Positions 52,680 to 59,959 of a stretch of 64,000 nucleotides of DNA are shown here, one piece after another. The translations under genes and the position numbers were made by a program. The stretch lies in the NCBI GenBank assembly GCA_910585245.1, contig CAJUCO010000001.1, positions 186,001-250,000 of the forward strand. Direction: 5' to 3'. The stretch's first letter is position 1; each line of letters opens with the position of its first letter. Source of the stretch: an uncultured Oscillibacter sp. (GTDB lineage Bacteria; Bacillota; Clostridia; Oscillospirales; Oscillospiraceae). The notes beneath the pieces are model-generated. The model was not told the origin of the DNA, made no database searches, and saw only the letters and a list, made by a program, of their open reading frames with translations.

Positions 52680-53480
52680 ATGCCCATTTTTGACACCCAC
52701 GCCCACTACGATTCCGGCGCCTTTCAGTCCGACCGGGATGAAGTTCTCTCCGCCCTTCCCGCCGCCGGTGTAGGGCTGGTGGTGGACCCTGGCTGTGAGC
52801 TGGAGAGTTCCCGGGCCGCTATTGCCCTGGCGGAACGGTATCCCTTTGTCTACGCCGCTGTGGGTATCCATCCTTCCGACTGCGCCGGGACCGGCGAGGC
52901 AGAATTCGCCGCCCTCGGGAAGCTCTGCCACCATGAGAAGGTGGTGGCTGTGGGGGAAATCGGCTTGGACTATTACTGGAAGGACAACCCCTCCAAGGAG
53001 TTTCAGCAGATGGTTTTCCGGCGGCAAATAGAGTTGGCGCTGGAGCGGGACCTTCCTGTCATTGTGCACGACCGGGAAGCCCACGGGGATTCTCTGGCCC
53101 TTGTACTGGATTATCCGGAGCTCCGGGGGGTGTTCCACTGCTTTTCTGGCAGCCCCGAAATGGCAGAGACACTTTTGAAGCGGGGCTGGTACCTGGGCTT
53201 TGACGGGCCCATCACCTACAAGAACGCCCAGAAAGCCCCGGAGGTGGTTGCAATCACGCCTCTAGACCGTATCGTCGTGGAGACGGATTCCCCCTACCTC
53301 TCTCCGGTTCCTCTGCGGGGGAAGCGGAACGACAGCCGGAACCTGCCCTATATCATTGAAAAGCTGGCGGAGTGGAAAGGTGTCTCCCCGGAGGAGCTGA
53401 CCCGAATCACCTGGGAAAACGGCCTGCGGCTATTTTCGCGAATTCGGAATGTGGAATCAGGTATGGGGAAACATTTTTAA
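52680..53480 (+). CDS. tatD: TatD-family DNase
   Basis: The 266-aa metal-dependent hydrolase has N-terminal DTHAHYD, GEIGLDYYW, VIVHDREAH and VETDSPYL motifs. It is a TIM-barrel deoxyribonuclease of the amidohydrolase superfamily. The ATG follows AAAGGAGG. The radical SAM gene at 55207 is of the type that associates with TatD; two unrelated genes separate them here. Confidence 0.93.
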   Translation: MPIFDTHAHYDSGAFQSDRDEVLSALPAAGVGLVVDPGCELESSRAAIALAERYPFVYAAVGIHPSDCAGTGEAEFAALGKLCHHEKVVAVGEIGLDYYWKDNPSKEFQQMVFRRQIELALERDLPVIVHDREAHGDSLALVLDYPELRGVFHCFSGSPEMAETLLKRGWYLGFDGPITYKNAQKAPEVVAITPLDRIVVETDSPYLSPVPLRGKRNDSRNLPYIIEKLAEWKGVSPEELTRITWENGLRLFSRIRNVESGMGKHF

Positions 53481-53496
53481 GTAGGAGGAATTTCTG

Positions 53497-54207
53497 ATGT
53501 TTGAGGATCTGAAAGCCTTTTTAGGCTGTCCCTGCACCGAACTCCCCGCCGGGACGCCGGTGGAGAAAATCATGGAAGCCTATCAATCCGCAAAAGCCCG
53601 GAGCATTAAAGAGGGCTTTGTGCCACTGCTTATCTCCGCAGCGGACTGGGAGGAGGACGTGGACATCCCCCGGAAAACATCCCCCTCGGCGTACTTGAAG
53701 CAGCTCCAGGCCACGGAGGTGCCGGAGGGCAAGGCTTTTTTCCAGCAGCGGACTTCGTATTGGAAGGAAGAGGCGGAAGGTGATTCCTGGCCTGACGAGG
53801 CCGTCCTGAGCCCCATGGAGGGCGGCGAGGCCATCCACCACTTTCTGGGAATCGCCAACTACCAGGGCAAAACCATCCCCTTGGTGCTGGCGGAAATCCC
53901 GGCGGAACATCCCTGGGAGGTCTTTGCCTGGATGCCCTTCGGCGGCTGGAACGAGTGCCCCAGTGATGGGGAGCACATAGCGGCAGCCAAATACTGGTAC
54001 AAAAAATACGGAGCCGTCCCGGCAGTGATCACCCGGGACGTTCTGGAGTACGACCTCTCCGCCCCGGTAAAACGGGAGGAGGCCATGGAGCTTGCTATGG
54101 AGCAATACGCCTTCTGCCCGGACATCGTGGACCAGGGCTGTGAGAGTGTGGGTTATCTGGCGGACTCCCTATCCAAGTCCACCAAGTGGTTCTTCTGGTG
54201 GGATTAA
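53497..54207 (+). CDS. DUF4253-domain protein
   Basis: The 236-aa protein has the DUF4253 core (WEVFAWMPFGGWNECPSDGE and AAAKYWYKKYGAVPAVITRD). Family function is unknown. AGGAGGAA precedes the ATG. It follows tatD by 16 nt on the same strand, so it may be co-transcribed. Confidence 0.85.
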   Translation: MFEDLKAFLGCPCTELPAGTPVEKIMEAYQSAKARSIKEGFVPLLISAADWEEDVDIPRKTSPSAYLKQLQATEVPEGKAFFQQRTSYWKEEAEGDSWPDEAVLSPMEGGEAIHHFLGIANYQGKTIPLVLAEIPAEHPWEVFAWMPFGGWNECPSDGEHIAAAKYWYKKYGAVPAVITRDVLEYDLSAPVKREEAMELAMEQYAFCPDIVDQGCESVGYLADSLSKSTKWFFWWD

Positions 54208-54323
54208 CCTACTTTTTCTTGAGAGAAAAAGTAGGCAAAAGAGCTTTCCCACGCCCTGAATGTCTGGAGAACATCCAACCCGAAGCGACGGCGACGAAGG
54301 CTGGCCGGAAAGGACAGAGACGA

Positions 54324-55184
54324 ATGAAGAGACGGTTTCTTTTCCCTCTCACACTGTTTATGCTGGCGGTACTGGCCGGATGTGAGACCCCCACCCCGGA
54401 GGAACCGGAGGCTTTGCCGGACAAGTCCCCGGCAGAAGCCGTCTTCCTGCCGGAGCCCCGGCGGCTGGAACCCCTCTCCGCCCCCGCCGTGGTGACGGAG
54501 GGGCGGGCCCCGGCAGAGAACTATGACCTGCCGTCCTCCATAACCGACCCCCGGTATAACCCAGAGGGCTGGATCCACGGCGGTGTGGTGGGTTTTCTGG
54601 CGGAAGCGCCGGAAGCAGACGCAGCCTTTTACGCCGTCCCCTATCAGGCCAATGGAGAGAGTCCCGCCCTCATTCGCTGGGGAAACAGTTTGGCAGAATT
54701 CGACTGGTCCTTTCTTACGCCCAGGACAATCCTGCCCAGAATGAAATGCTTTGATGTAGACGGTGACCGGGAGGATGAACTGATCGTCATCTGCTACATT
54801 GGCAGCGGGACCGGCGTCTCCATTGAAGAGCTGCATATTCTGGAGAAAGGCCCGGACGGAACCTTAACCGCCTATACGTTCCCTACGTGCCTTTGGCAAG
54901 AGCAACTTCCCGCACTGTTTGCTACCGCCGAACCCGGCGGCAGAGCCTTCGCCATATTGGGCCATGAGCTGGTGGAGCTTCAGGACGGGAATCTGGATTT
55001 GGATACGGCTTCCTCCGGTCTAATCGCCGGGTTCAGCATAGAGGAATGGGGCGGCCTCCGGTTCCAGGGTGCGTTCTGTATGAGCCATAAGGGCAGCGCC
55101 GCCCCCTGCTATGTAGCGGAAACCTCTGCCGGGATTCTCTATCGGGACGGTATGTTTACTCTGACGCAAATCCACCTGAGCTGA
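54324..55184 (+). CDS. Hypothetical lipoprotein
   Basis: The 286-aa protein has a lipoprotein signal (MKRRFLFPLTLFML, lipobox LAGC, Cys about residue 19) and a large extracytoplasmic domain. This contains FDVDGDREDELIVICYIGSGTG, which resembles a VCBS/FG-GAP-like calcium-binding repeat. The family is not recognised. I chose ATG at 54324; the longer frame overlaps the preceding gene and is unsupported. Confidence 0.75.
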   Translation: MKRRFLFPLTLFMLAVLAGCETPTPEEPEALPDKSPAEAVFLPEPRRLEPLSAPAVVTEGRAPAENYDLPSSITDPRYNPEGWIHGGVVGFLAEAPEADAAFYAVPYQANGESPALIRWGNSLAEFDWSFLTPRTILPRMKCFDVDGDREDELIVICYIGSGTGVSIEELHILEKGPDGTLTAYTFPTCLWQEQLPALFATAEPGGRAFAILGHELVELQDGNLDLDTASSGLIAGFSIEEWGGLRFQGAFCMSHKGSAAPCYVAETSAGILYRDGMFTLTQIHLS

Positions 55185-55206
55185 CAATCAATAAGGAGCA
55201 ATCTCT

Positions 55207-55827
55207 ATGGAAAAAGGTTTTACCATCACCTATGAGTACGGGGAAAACCTGTACGTCAACGCAACAAACCGTTGCAATTTCAACTGTGAATTCTGCCTCC
55301 GGCACAACGGCCACGGAGGCAGCATCTACAGCCATAACCTCTGGCTGGAGCGGGAGCCCACCCGGGAGGAGATTCTGACAGACATTGAAAGCCGGAACCT
55401 CTCCCAATATAAACAGCTGGTGTTCTGCGGTTTCGGCGAGCCCAGCTACCGGATTGATGATATCTGTTGGGTCATTGACCAGTTAAAGGCCAAGGGCAAA
55501 AAGCCCTTCACCCGCATGGACACCAACGGAACCGGGAACCTAATCCATGGACGGGACATCTGTCCGGACTTTGCCGGACGGTTTGACATGGTGTCCATTT
55601 CCCTGAACACCGATACGGCAGAGAAGTACGACGCCCTCTGCCATCCGGTCCATGAGGGGGCCTTTGAGGCCATGAAATCTTTCGCCAAGGAACTACAAAT
55701 GTATGTACCCACCGTCATGATGACGGTGGTGGATACCATTCCCAAGGAAGAAATTGAGAACTGCCGGAACATTTGTGAGAAGGAAATCGGAGCGGTTTAC
55801 CGGGTGCGGGAATATATTGAAGACTGA
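55207..55827 (+). CDS. TatD-associated radical SAM protein
   Basis: The 206-aa protein has the radical SAM motif CNFNCEFC (about residues 23-30) and LVFCGFGEPSY. It fits the radical SAM family known to lie next to TatD nucleases (TIGR04038-type). The reaction is unknown. Here TatD lies two genes upstream on the same strand. It is shorter than most radical SAM enzymes, as is normal for this family. Confidence 0.82.
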   Translation: MEKGFTITYEYGENLYVNATNRCNFNCEFCLRHNGHGGSIYSHNLWLEREPTREEILTDIESRNLSQYKQLVFCGFGEPSYRIDDICWVIDQLKAKGKKPFTRMDTNGTGNLIHGRDICPDFAGRFDMVSISLNTDTAEKYDALCHPVHEGAFEAMKSFAKELQMYVPTVMMTVVDTIPKEEIENCRNICEKEIGAVYRVREYIED

Positions 55828-55885
55828 ACGATTCTTCTTTGGACGGTGATGACAACTCATTTCGCGACATAATATCCTGGTCTAT

Positions 55886-55913
55886 TTGTTTTGAAGAGGC
55901 GGTTAAATATACC
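55886..55913 (+). promoter_or_regulatory. Putative promoter of glsB gene
   Basis: TTGTTT-16 bp-TATACC on the plus strand, about 60 nt upstream of the ATG. A modest match. Confidence 0.4.
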
Positions 55914-55974
55914 CTTTGCCCTTTCATTGCTAGACTACAAGGGCGAGAAAAAAGTAGAAAGGAGAGAAGAACCT

Positions 55975-56220
55975 ATGAATTTCTTCGGTATAATCGGAGC
56001 TCTGATTATGGGCGCACTCGTAGGGTGGATTGCCGGAAAATTGATGGATGCGGAAGGCAGCCTGTTTCGTAACATTCTCATCGGTATTATAGGCTCCGCA
56101 GTGGGCGGCACAGTATTTGGTCTGTTGGGCTTTTACGCCCATGGCTGGATCGCCAATCTGATCGTCAATGTCGCGGGCGCCTGCCTTTTTATCTGGCTTG
56201 GGCGGAAATTGTTCCACTGA
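55975..56220 (+). CDS. GlsB/YeaQ/YmgE-family membrane protein
   Basis: The 81-aa protein has three hydrophobic segments with Gly zippers (MGALVGWIAGKLMDAEGS, NILIGIIGSAVGGTVFGLLG). This is typical of the transglycosylase-associated/GlsB stress family. AAAGGAG precedes the ATG at 55975. The longer frame upstream has no support. Role is unknown but often stress-linked. Confidence 0.88.
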   Translation: MNFFGIIGALIMGALVGWIAGKLMDAEGSLFRNILIGIIGSAVGGTVFGLLGFYAHGWIANLIVNVAGACLFIWLGRKLFH

Positions 56221-56233
56221 GTCTTGGAATATG

Positions 56234-56269
56234 AAAAGGGCTTTCACGATATGTAGTGAAAGCCCTTTT
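56234..56269. terminator. Bidirectional terminator between glsB and VOC genes
   Basis: AAAAGGGCTTTCAC and its complement, with an 8-nt loop, serve both converging genes; flanking T and A runs on both strands. Confidence 0.85.
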
Positions 56270-56273
56270 CCCT

Positions 56274-56672
56274 TTACAGCATTTGCAGCAGCTCAATTTG
56301 CTCTCCGGATGGTCCGGTAAAAAACCAATTCTGCAACCCTCCAAAGAGATCCGGCAGCACTTTTTTCTCCGGCGTCATAAAGGTGTTCACCCCCGCTGCC
56401 CGAATAGCGGCGGCGGCGGCATCCAAGTCATCCACCAGAAGGGCGAAGTGAGGAATATTCCCCTCTCCCATGGGCATGGTCCCAGGGTTTTGGATCAGCT
56501 CCAGCGTAATGCCGCCAAAAAGCACCAGCGCCAGCTTTTTCTCCCCCTCCGGCGTGGGGACGCAGCCTTGATCTTTCAGAGAGCCTCCCAGCTTTTCATA
56601 AAAGGCGATGCTCTCCTCTATATTTCGCGTATAAATAGCCACGTGCCCTAAACCCTGATTATGCTTGTTCAT
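56274..56672 (-). CDS. VOC (glyoxalase/bleomycin resistance) family protein
   Basis: The 132-aa protein has two beta-alpha-beta-beta-beta modules with GHVAIYTRNIEESIAFYEK and IPHFALLVDDLDAA, metal ligands likely His and Glu. The substrate is unknown; it could be methylmalonyl-CoA epimerase-like, but the sequence does not settle that. It is monocistronic downstream of thl on the same strand. Confidence 0.82.
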   Translation of the reverse strand: MNKHNQGLGHVAIYTRNIEESIAFYEKLGGSLKDQGCVPTPEGEKKLALVLFGGITLELIQNPGTMPMGEGNIPHFALLVDDLDAAAAAIRAAGVNTFMTPEKKVLPDLFGGLQNWFFTGPSGEQIELLQML

Positions 56673-56693
56673 TTTGATCTCTCCTCAATAGCC

Positions 56694-56719
56694 AAAGAGG
56701 GACCCGAAGGTCCCTCTTT
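56694..56719. terminator. Hairpin between thl and VOC gene
   Basis: An 11-bp perfect stem AAAGAGGGACC with a CGAA tetraloop; the T-run is short on the minus strand, so termination of thl is plausible but not certain. Confidence 0.5.
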
Positions 56720-56821
56720 AAAAATCTGACATTTTCGATTGCGTAGCTCCCGCTCTATGTGTACTCCACCAAAATTCTGCTTCGCAAAATCATGTGTGGT
56801 CACAAACTTTAAAGGAAGCAA

Positions 56822-58078
56822 TCAGCACTTTTCAAAGATGGTGGCAACTCCCATGCCGCCGCCGATGCAGAGAGTCGCGAGGCCCTTCTTGGCATCGTCG
56901 CGCTTTTGCATCTCATGCAGCAATGTGACGATAATCCGTGCGCCAGAAGCGCCCACAGGGTGGCCCAGGGCAATGGCGCCACCGTTGACATTCAATTTGG
57001 CGGGATCAAAGCCCAGCTCGCGGCCCACCGCAATGGACTGGGCGGCAAAGGCCTCGTTGGCTTCAATGAGGTCGATATCGTCAATGGTCACACCGGCTTT
57101 CGCCATGGCCTGACGGGAGGCAGGCACAGGGCCCACACCCATGATCTTGGGGTCCACGCCACCCTGACCCCAACCAATGAGCTTGGCCATGGGCTTCAGG
57201 CCGTATTTCTCCACGGCTTCGCCGGAGGCCAGGACGATGGCGGCCGCGCCGTCGTTGATTCCGGAGGCATTGGCCGCGGTAACACGCTGTTGACCCTTAT
57301 CTTCCGTTTCCTTCTTTCCGGTGACCTCGAAGGTATGGACAACCTCAGGATTAGGGGACTCGGGACCCACGGGGAACGCGCCGCGCAGCTTTCCGATACC
57401 CTCGGCAGTGACACCGGCCTTGGGGAACTCGTCAACCTTGAAGTCCACGACCTGCTTTTTCACCTTCACCGGAACGGGGACGATCTCAGCTTCAAACTTG
57501 CCAGCGGCCTGAGCGGCCTCGGTCTTTTGCTGGGAGGCAGCGGCAAATTCGTCCTGCTCCTGGCGGGTGATTCCCCAGATGTCGTTGATATTTTCCGCAG
57601 TGGTACCCATGTGGTAATTATTGTAAGCATCCCAGAGACCGTCTTTGATCATGGTGTCTACCAGCTTTTTGTCGCCCATCCGGGCACCCCACCGGGCGTC
57701 CATGGAGGCGAAGGGAGCGGAACTCATGTTCTCAGTGCCGCCGCAGACGACCACGTCGGCGTCCCCGGCCAGGATGGAGCGGGCGCCTTCAATGAGAGAC
57801 TTCATGCCAGAACCGCAAACCATACCCACAGTGTAAGCGGGAACAGAGTAAGGAATACCGGCCTTAATGGAGACCTGGCGGGCCACATTCTGGCCCTGGG
57901 CAGCGGTGAGGATGCAGCCGAACATGACCTCATCCACATTCTCCGGCGCAACACCGGCGCGGTTCAGGGCCTCTTTGACCACAATCGCACCCAGCTCCGC
58001 AGCAGGAGTGTTCTTCAAACTGCCACCAAAGGAGCCGATGGCGGTGCGGCAGCAGTTTACAACATAAAGATCTTTCAT
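56822..58078 (-). CDS. thlA: Acetyl-CoA acetyltransferase (thiolase)
   Basis: The 418-aa thiolase has the nucleophilic Cys in VGMVCGSGMKS (C88), GHPVGASGAR (His) and CIGGGMG (second Cys). It condenses two acetyl-CoA at the start of butyrate synthesis. Length exceeds the common 392 aa because of a hydrophilic insertion of about 25 residues at roughly 236-262, between KLRGAF and NASGINDGAA. It has its own promoter with two Rex-like sites. The CoA-transferase at 5.2 kb would finish the pathway. Confidence 0.94.
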   Translation of the reverse strand: MKDLYVVNCCRTAIGSFGGSLKNTPAAELGAIVVKEALNRAGVAPENVDEVMFGCILTAAQGQNVARQVSIKAGIPYSVPAYTVGMVCGSGMKSLIEGARSILAGDADVVVCGGTENMSSAPFASMDARWGARMGDKKLVDTMIKDGLWDAYNNYHMGTTAENINDIWGITRQEQDEFAAASQQKTEAAQAAGKFEAEIVPVPVKVKKQVVDFKVDEFPKAGVTAEGIGKLRGAFPVGPESPNPEVVHTFEVTGKKETEDKGQQRVTAANASGINDGAAAIVLASGEAVEKYGLKPMAKLIGWGQGGVDPKIMGVGPVPASRQAMAKAGVTIDDIDLIEANEAFAAQSIAVGRELGFDPAKLNVNGGAIALGHPVGASGARIIVTLLHEMQKRDDAKKGLATLCIGGGMGVATIFEKC

Positions 58079-58153
58079 GATGTTCCTCCGTTTTGTAATA
58101 TTTTGGCAGCTCGGCGGGCCGCCGGACTCTCAACGGGCGAGACGGGTACCAAA

Positions 58154-58171
58154 TTGTCAATTTTTTGACAA
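58154..58171. promoter_or_regulatory. Rex-like operator 1 (downstream of thl promoter)
   Basis: TTGTCAATTTTTTGACAA is a perfect palindrome with the Rex pattern TTGTKAA-N4-TTMACAA apart from C/G at one symmetrical position. It lies between the -10 and the thl ATG. Rex repressors sense NADH/NAD+ and are known to control thl and butyrate genes in Clostridia. Confidence 0.7.
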
Positions 58172-58198
58172 GCCAGCGAACACCCTTCTCTGCGTATT

Positions 58199-58227
58199 AT
58201 TATAGAGTCTTCTCTCCCTTTCGTCAA
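58199..58227 (-). promoter_or_regulatory. Sigma-A promoter of thl
   Basis: TTGACG-17 bp-TATAAT on the minus strand, about 120 nt upstream of the thl ATG. Confidence 0.8.
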
Positions 58228-58252
58228 TGGGCTTTCATCAGGTTTTACAATT

Positions 58253-58270
58253 TCGTTAAATCTTTGACAA
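58253..58270. promoter_or_regulatory. Rex-like operator 2 (upstream of the -35)
   Basis: TCGTTAA-ATCT-TTGACAA has one half matching and one near-match to the Rex site, 26 bp upstream of the thl -35. With operator 1 it brackets the promoter. Confidence 0.5.
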
Positions 58271-58446
58271 CATCATGGCTGTTTTCGTCAAGGTGACGAA
58301 AATCCATCCTTTTCCAATCTCCAAAGGGGGCCCTCGAACGCTCCCAAGGCCACTGCCATACACCGCAAAAAGCGGCCGGAAGCTAAACTGGAGCCCCCGT
58401 GGGCAAGGTGTTCGAGGCGCGGCAATGAGGGCATTTGAACGGACGG

Positions 58447-59448
58447 CTATTTTTCTTGCCGCAGCTTCGCAAGCGCTTCATCGAAGACGGCGGCGTCCAG
58501 AAGGTCATAGGCCGGAGTGGTCTGAACCAGAGCCCCTTCCGCCGCCGCCTGAAGCAGGCGGTCAAATGCTTCCCCCGCCAGAGCCTCTCCCTCAGTGGCC
58601 AGACGCTGGAGGATGGAAAACCCCTCCTCCGACTCGACAATGCCGGAGTATTGGCCTTCCTCCAGGGCCTTGGCTGCCTCCTCCAGCGCCTTGGGAAGCG
58701 TTCCGTCTCCTGGCAGCAAAGTCCGGGGCCCTGCTCCGTCGTCCCCCTCCGCCGCCAGAGCCGGAAAAGCCGCCTCCGGGTCCTCCGCCCCGTTGAGACG
58801 GGAAAAGACCTCCGCCGCTTTTTCCCGGGCGGCCTCCCGGTCTTCTCCGGCTGAAATCAAGATGCGGTTCACCGTCAGACTGTCCACCTGATCCAAAAGT
58901 CCCGACAATTCGCTGCCCTCTGTGAGACACAGCTGGTAGAGCTTTGCGTAAAGCATCCCGACCTCTGACAATTCCTCGGAACGCAGACGATCCAGCCCCA
59001 GGTCTGCCAACTCTTTCAAGTACATCTCCTCCCCGCCGTGGATTGCGGACTGTTCCTCCCAGGTTTTTGTCAGGGCAGCCCGCTCCGCCTCGCTGAGCAC
59101 GCAGCCATAGCGTACCGCCCAATTCTCCACCGTGGCGTAAAGCGCCGTGTTGGCCAGGGCCTGGTCCTTGGCGTAGTCCGCCAGAGTACCGCCGGTGACG
59201 GGGGACTCCCAGTCCAGTGTCAGGCCGGAGTCCTTATACTTCTCCCGGATCTGGTCACAGGTGAAGGCCAGCCAATAGAGGTAGCGCCACGCGGGAATCT
59301 CCCGGCCGTCCACTGTCAGTAACACCAGCTCCTCTCCCAATTTTGCGGCCCGTCCCAGTAAAGAAACGTCCTCTTTCTCTCTTTTTAAAGCACAGCCGCT
59401 AAGCACCAGGCACAGGGTCAGGACCAAGGCCGTCATCCGTTTCCTCAT
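58447..59448 (-). CDS. Foldase-type peptidyl-prolyl isomerase lipoprotein (PrsA-like)
   Basis: The 333-aa protein has a lipoprotein signal (MRKRMTALVLTLCLVLSGC, lipidated C19). Its C-terminal region (about 215-300, VNRILISAGEDREAAREKA, GQYSGIVESEEGFSILQRL) fits a parvulin PPIC domain. It probably helps fold secreted proteins at the outer face of the membrane. I chose ATG at 59448 because GGAGTGGGAG lies upstream; the upstream in-frame extension covers 54 codons without a site. Confidence 0.75.
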   Translation of the reverse strand: MRKRMTALVLTLCLVLSGCALKREKEDVSLLGRAAKLGEELVLLTVDGREIPAWRYLYWLAFTCDQIREKYKDSGLTLDWESPVTGGTLADYAKDQALANTALYATVENWAVRYGCVLSEAERAALTKTWEEQSAIHGGEEMYLKELADLGLDRLRSEELSEVGMLYAKLYQLCLTEGSELSGLLDQVDSLTVNRILISAGEDREAAREKAAEVFSRLNGAEDPEAAFPALAAEGDDGAGPRTLLPGDGTLPKALEEAAKALEEGQYSGIVESEEGFSILQRLATEGEALAGEAFDRLLQAAAEGALVQTTPAYDLLDAAVFDEALAKLRQEK

Positions 59449-59611
59449 CGCTCCCACTCCTTTTATCATGGTAGGTTGTCCGGAACCATTATATTGGAAG
59501 GGCGCGGTGGTTATGACTGTAATCGAATAGCCGTGCCCTGGCTTTTCAAGCTCTCCCCGCTTCCCTGGAAAAAGCAAAACCCCATGGAGTACTCCATGGG
59601 GTTTCAACATC

Positions 59612-59959
59612 TCAGGCCACTTCCAGCTGCTGCCTCATGGCCTGTTCAAGTTCCTGCATTTTCCCGGAATTCGCCAAGGACCCCACCCAAAAACACAGTC
59701 GGGCCTTGGGCAAAGCGGTGAGCTGTTCCACCAGGGCGGTGCTCTTCTTCCTCAGGCCAAACCCTGTCACGCCCACGTGGCAGGGCATAGGCGGCTTGGC
59801 GGAAGAGGTCAGCGGCACCACCGTAACCACTCCCGAACCCCGGTTGGTCAAATCGCTGCTGACAACAATCACCGGATGCTGCCCTCGAAGCACATCGCCT
59901 CCGGCGCAAATAAGGTCCGCCATCCAGAGGTCGCCACGCCGTACACATCGCTTTTTCAT
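59612..59959 (-). CDS. MazF/PemK-family toxin
   Basis: This 115-aa MazF-like endoribonuclease fold has RRGDLW, GQHPVIVVSSDLTNRG and VTVVPLTSS. The Thr of VPLTS is the conserved catalytic Thr; the usual Arg before the Pro (RP) is His here (HP). EQLTALPKARL is the C-terminal family motif. GGAGG lies 7 nt before the ATG, inside the preceding gene, and the two overlap by 4 nt (ATGA). No MazE/PemI-type antitoxin gene is present. The upstream partner is the HsdM/HsdS-like protein. Confidence 0.85.
   Translation of the reverse strand: MKKRCVRRGDLWMADLICAGGDVLRGQHPVIVVSSDLTNRGSGVVTVVPLTSSAKPPMPCHVGVTGFGLRKKSTALVEQLTALPKARLCFWVGSLANSGKMQELEQAMRQQLEVA

Noticed and set aside
56906..58168. 420-codon plus-strand frame opposite thiolase
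   Set aside because: Antisense shadow; would run through the thl promoter and Rex-like site.
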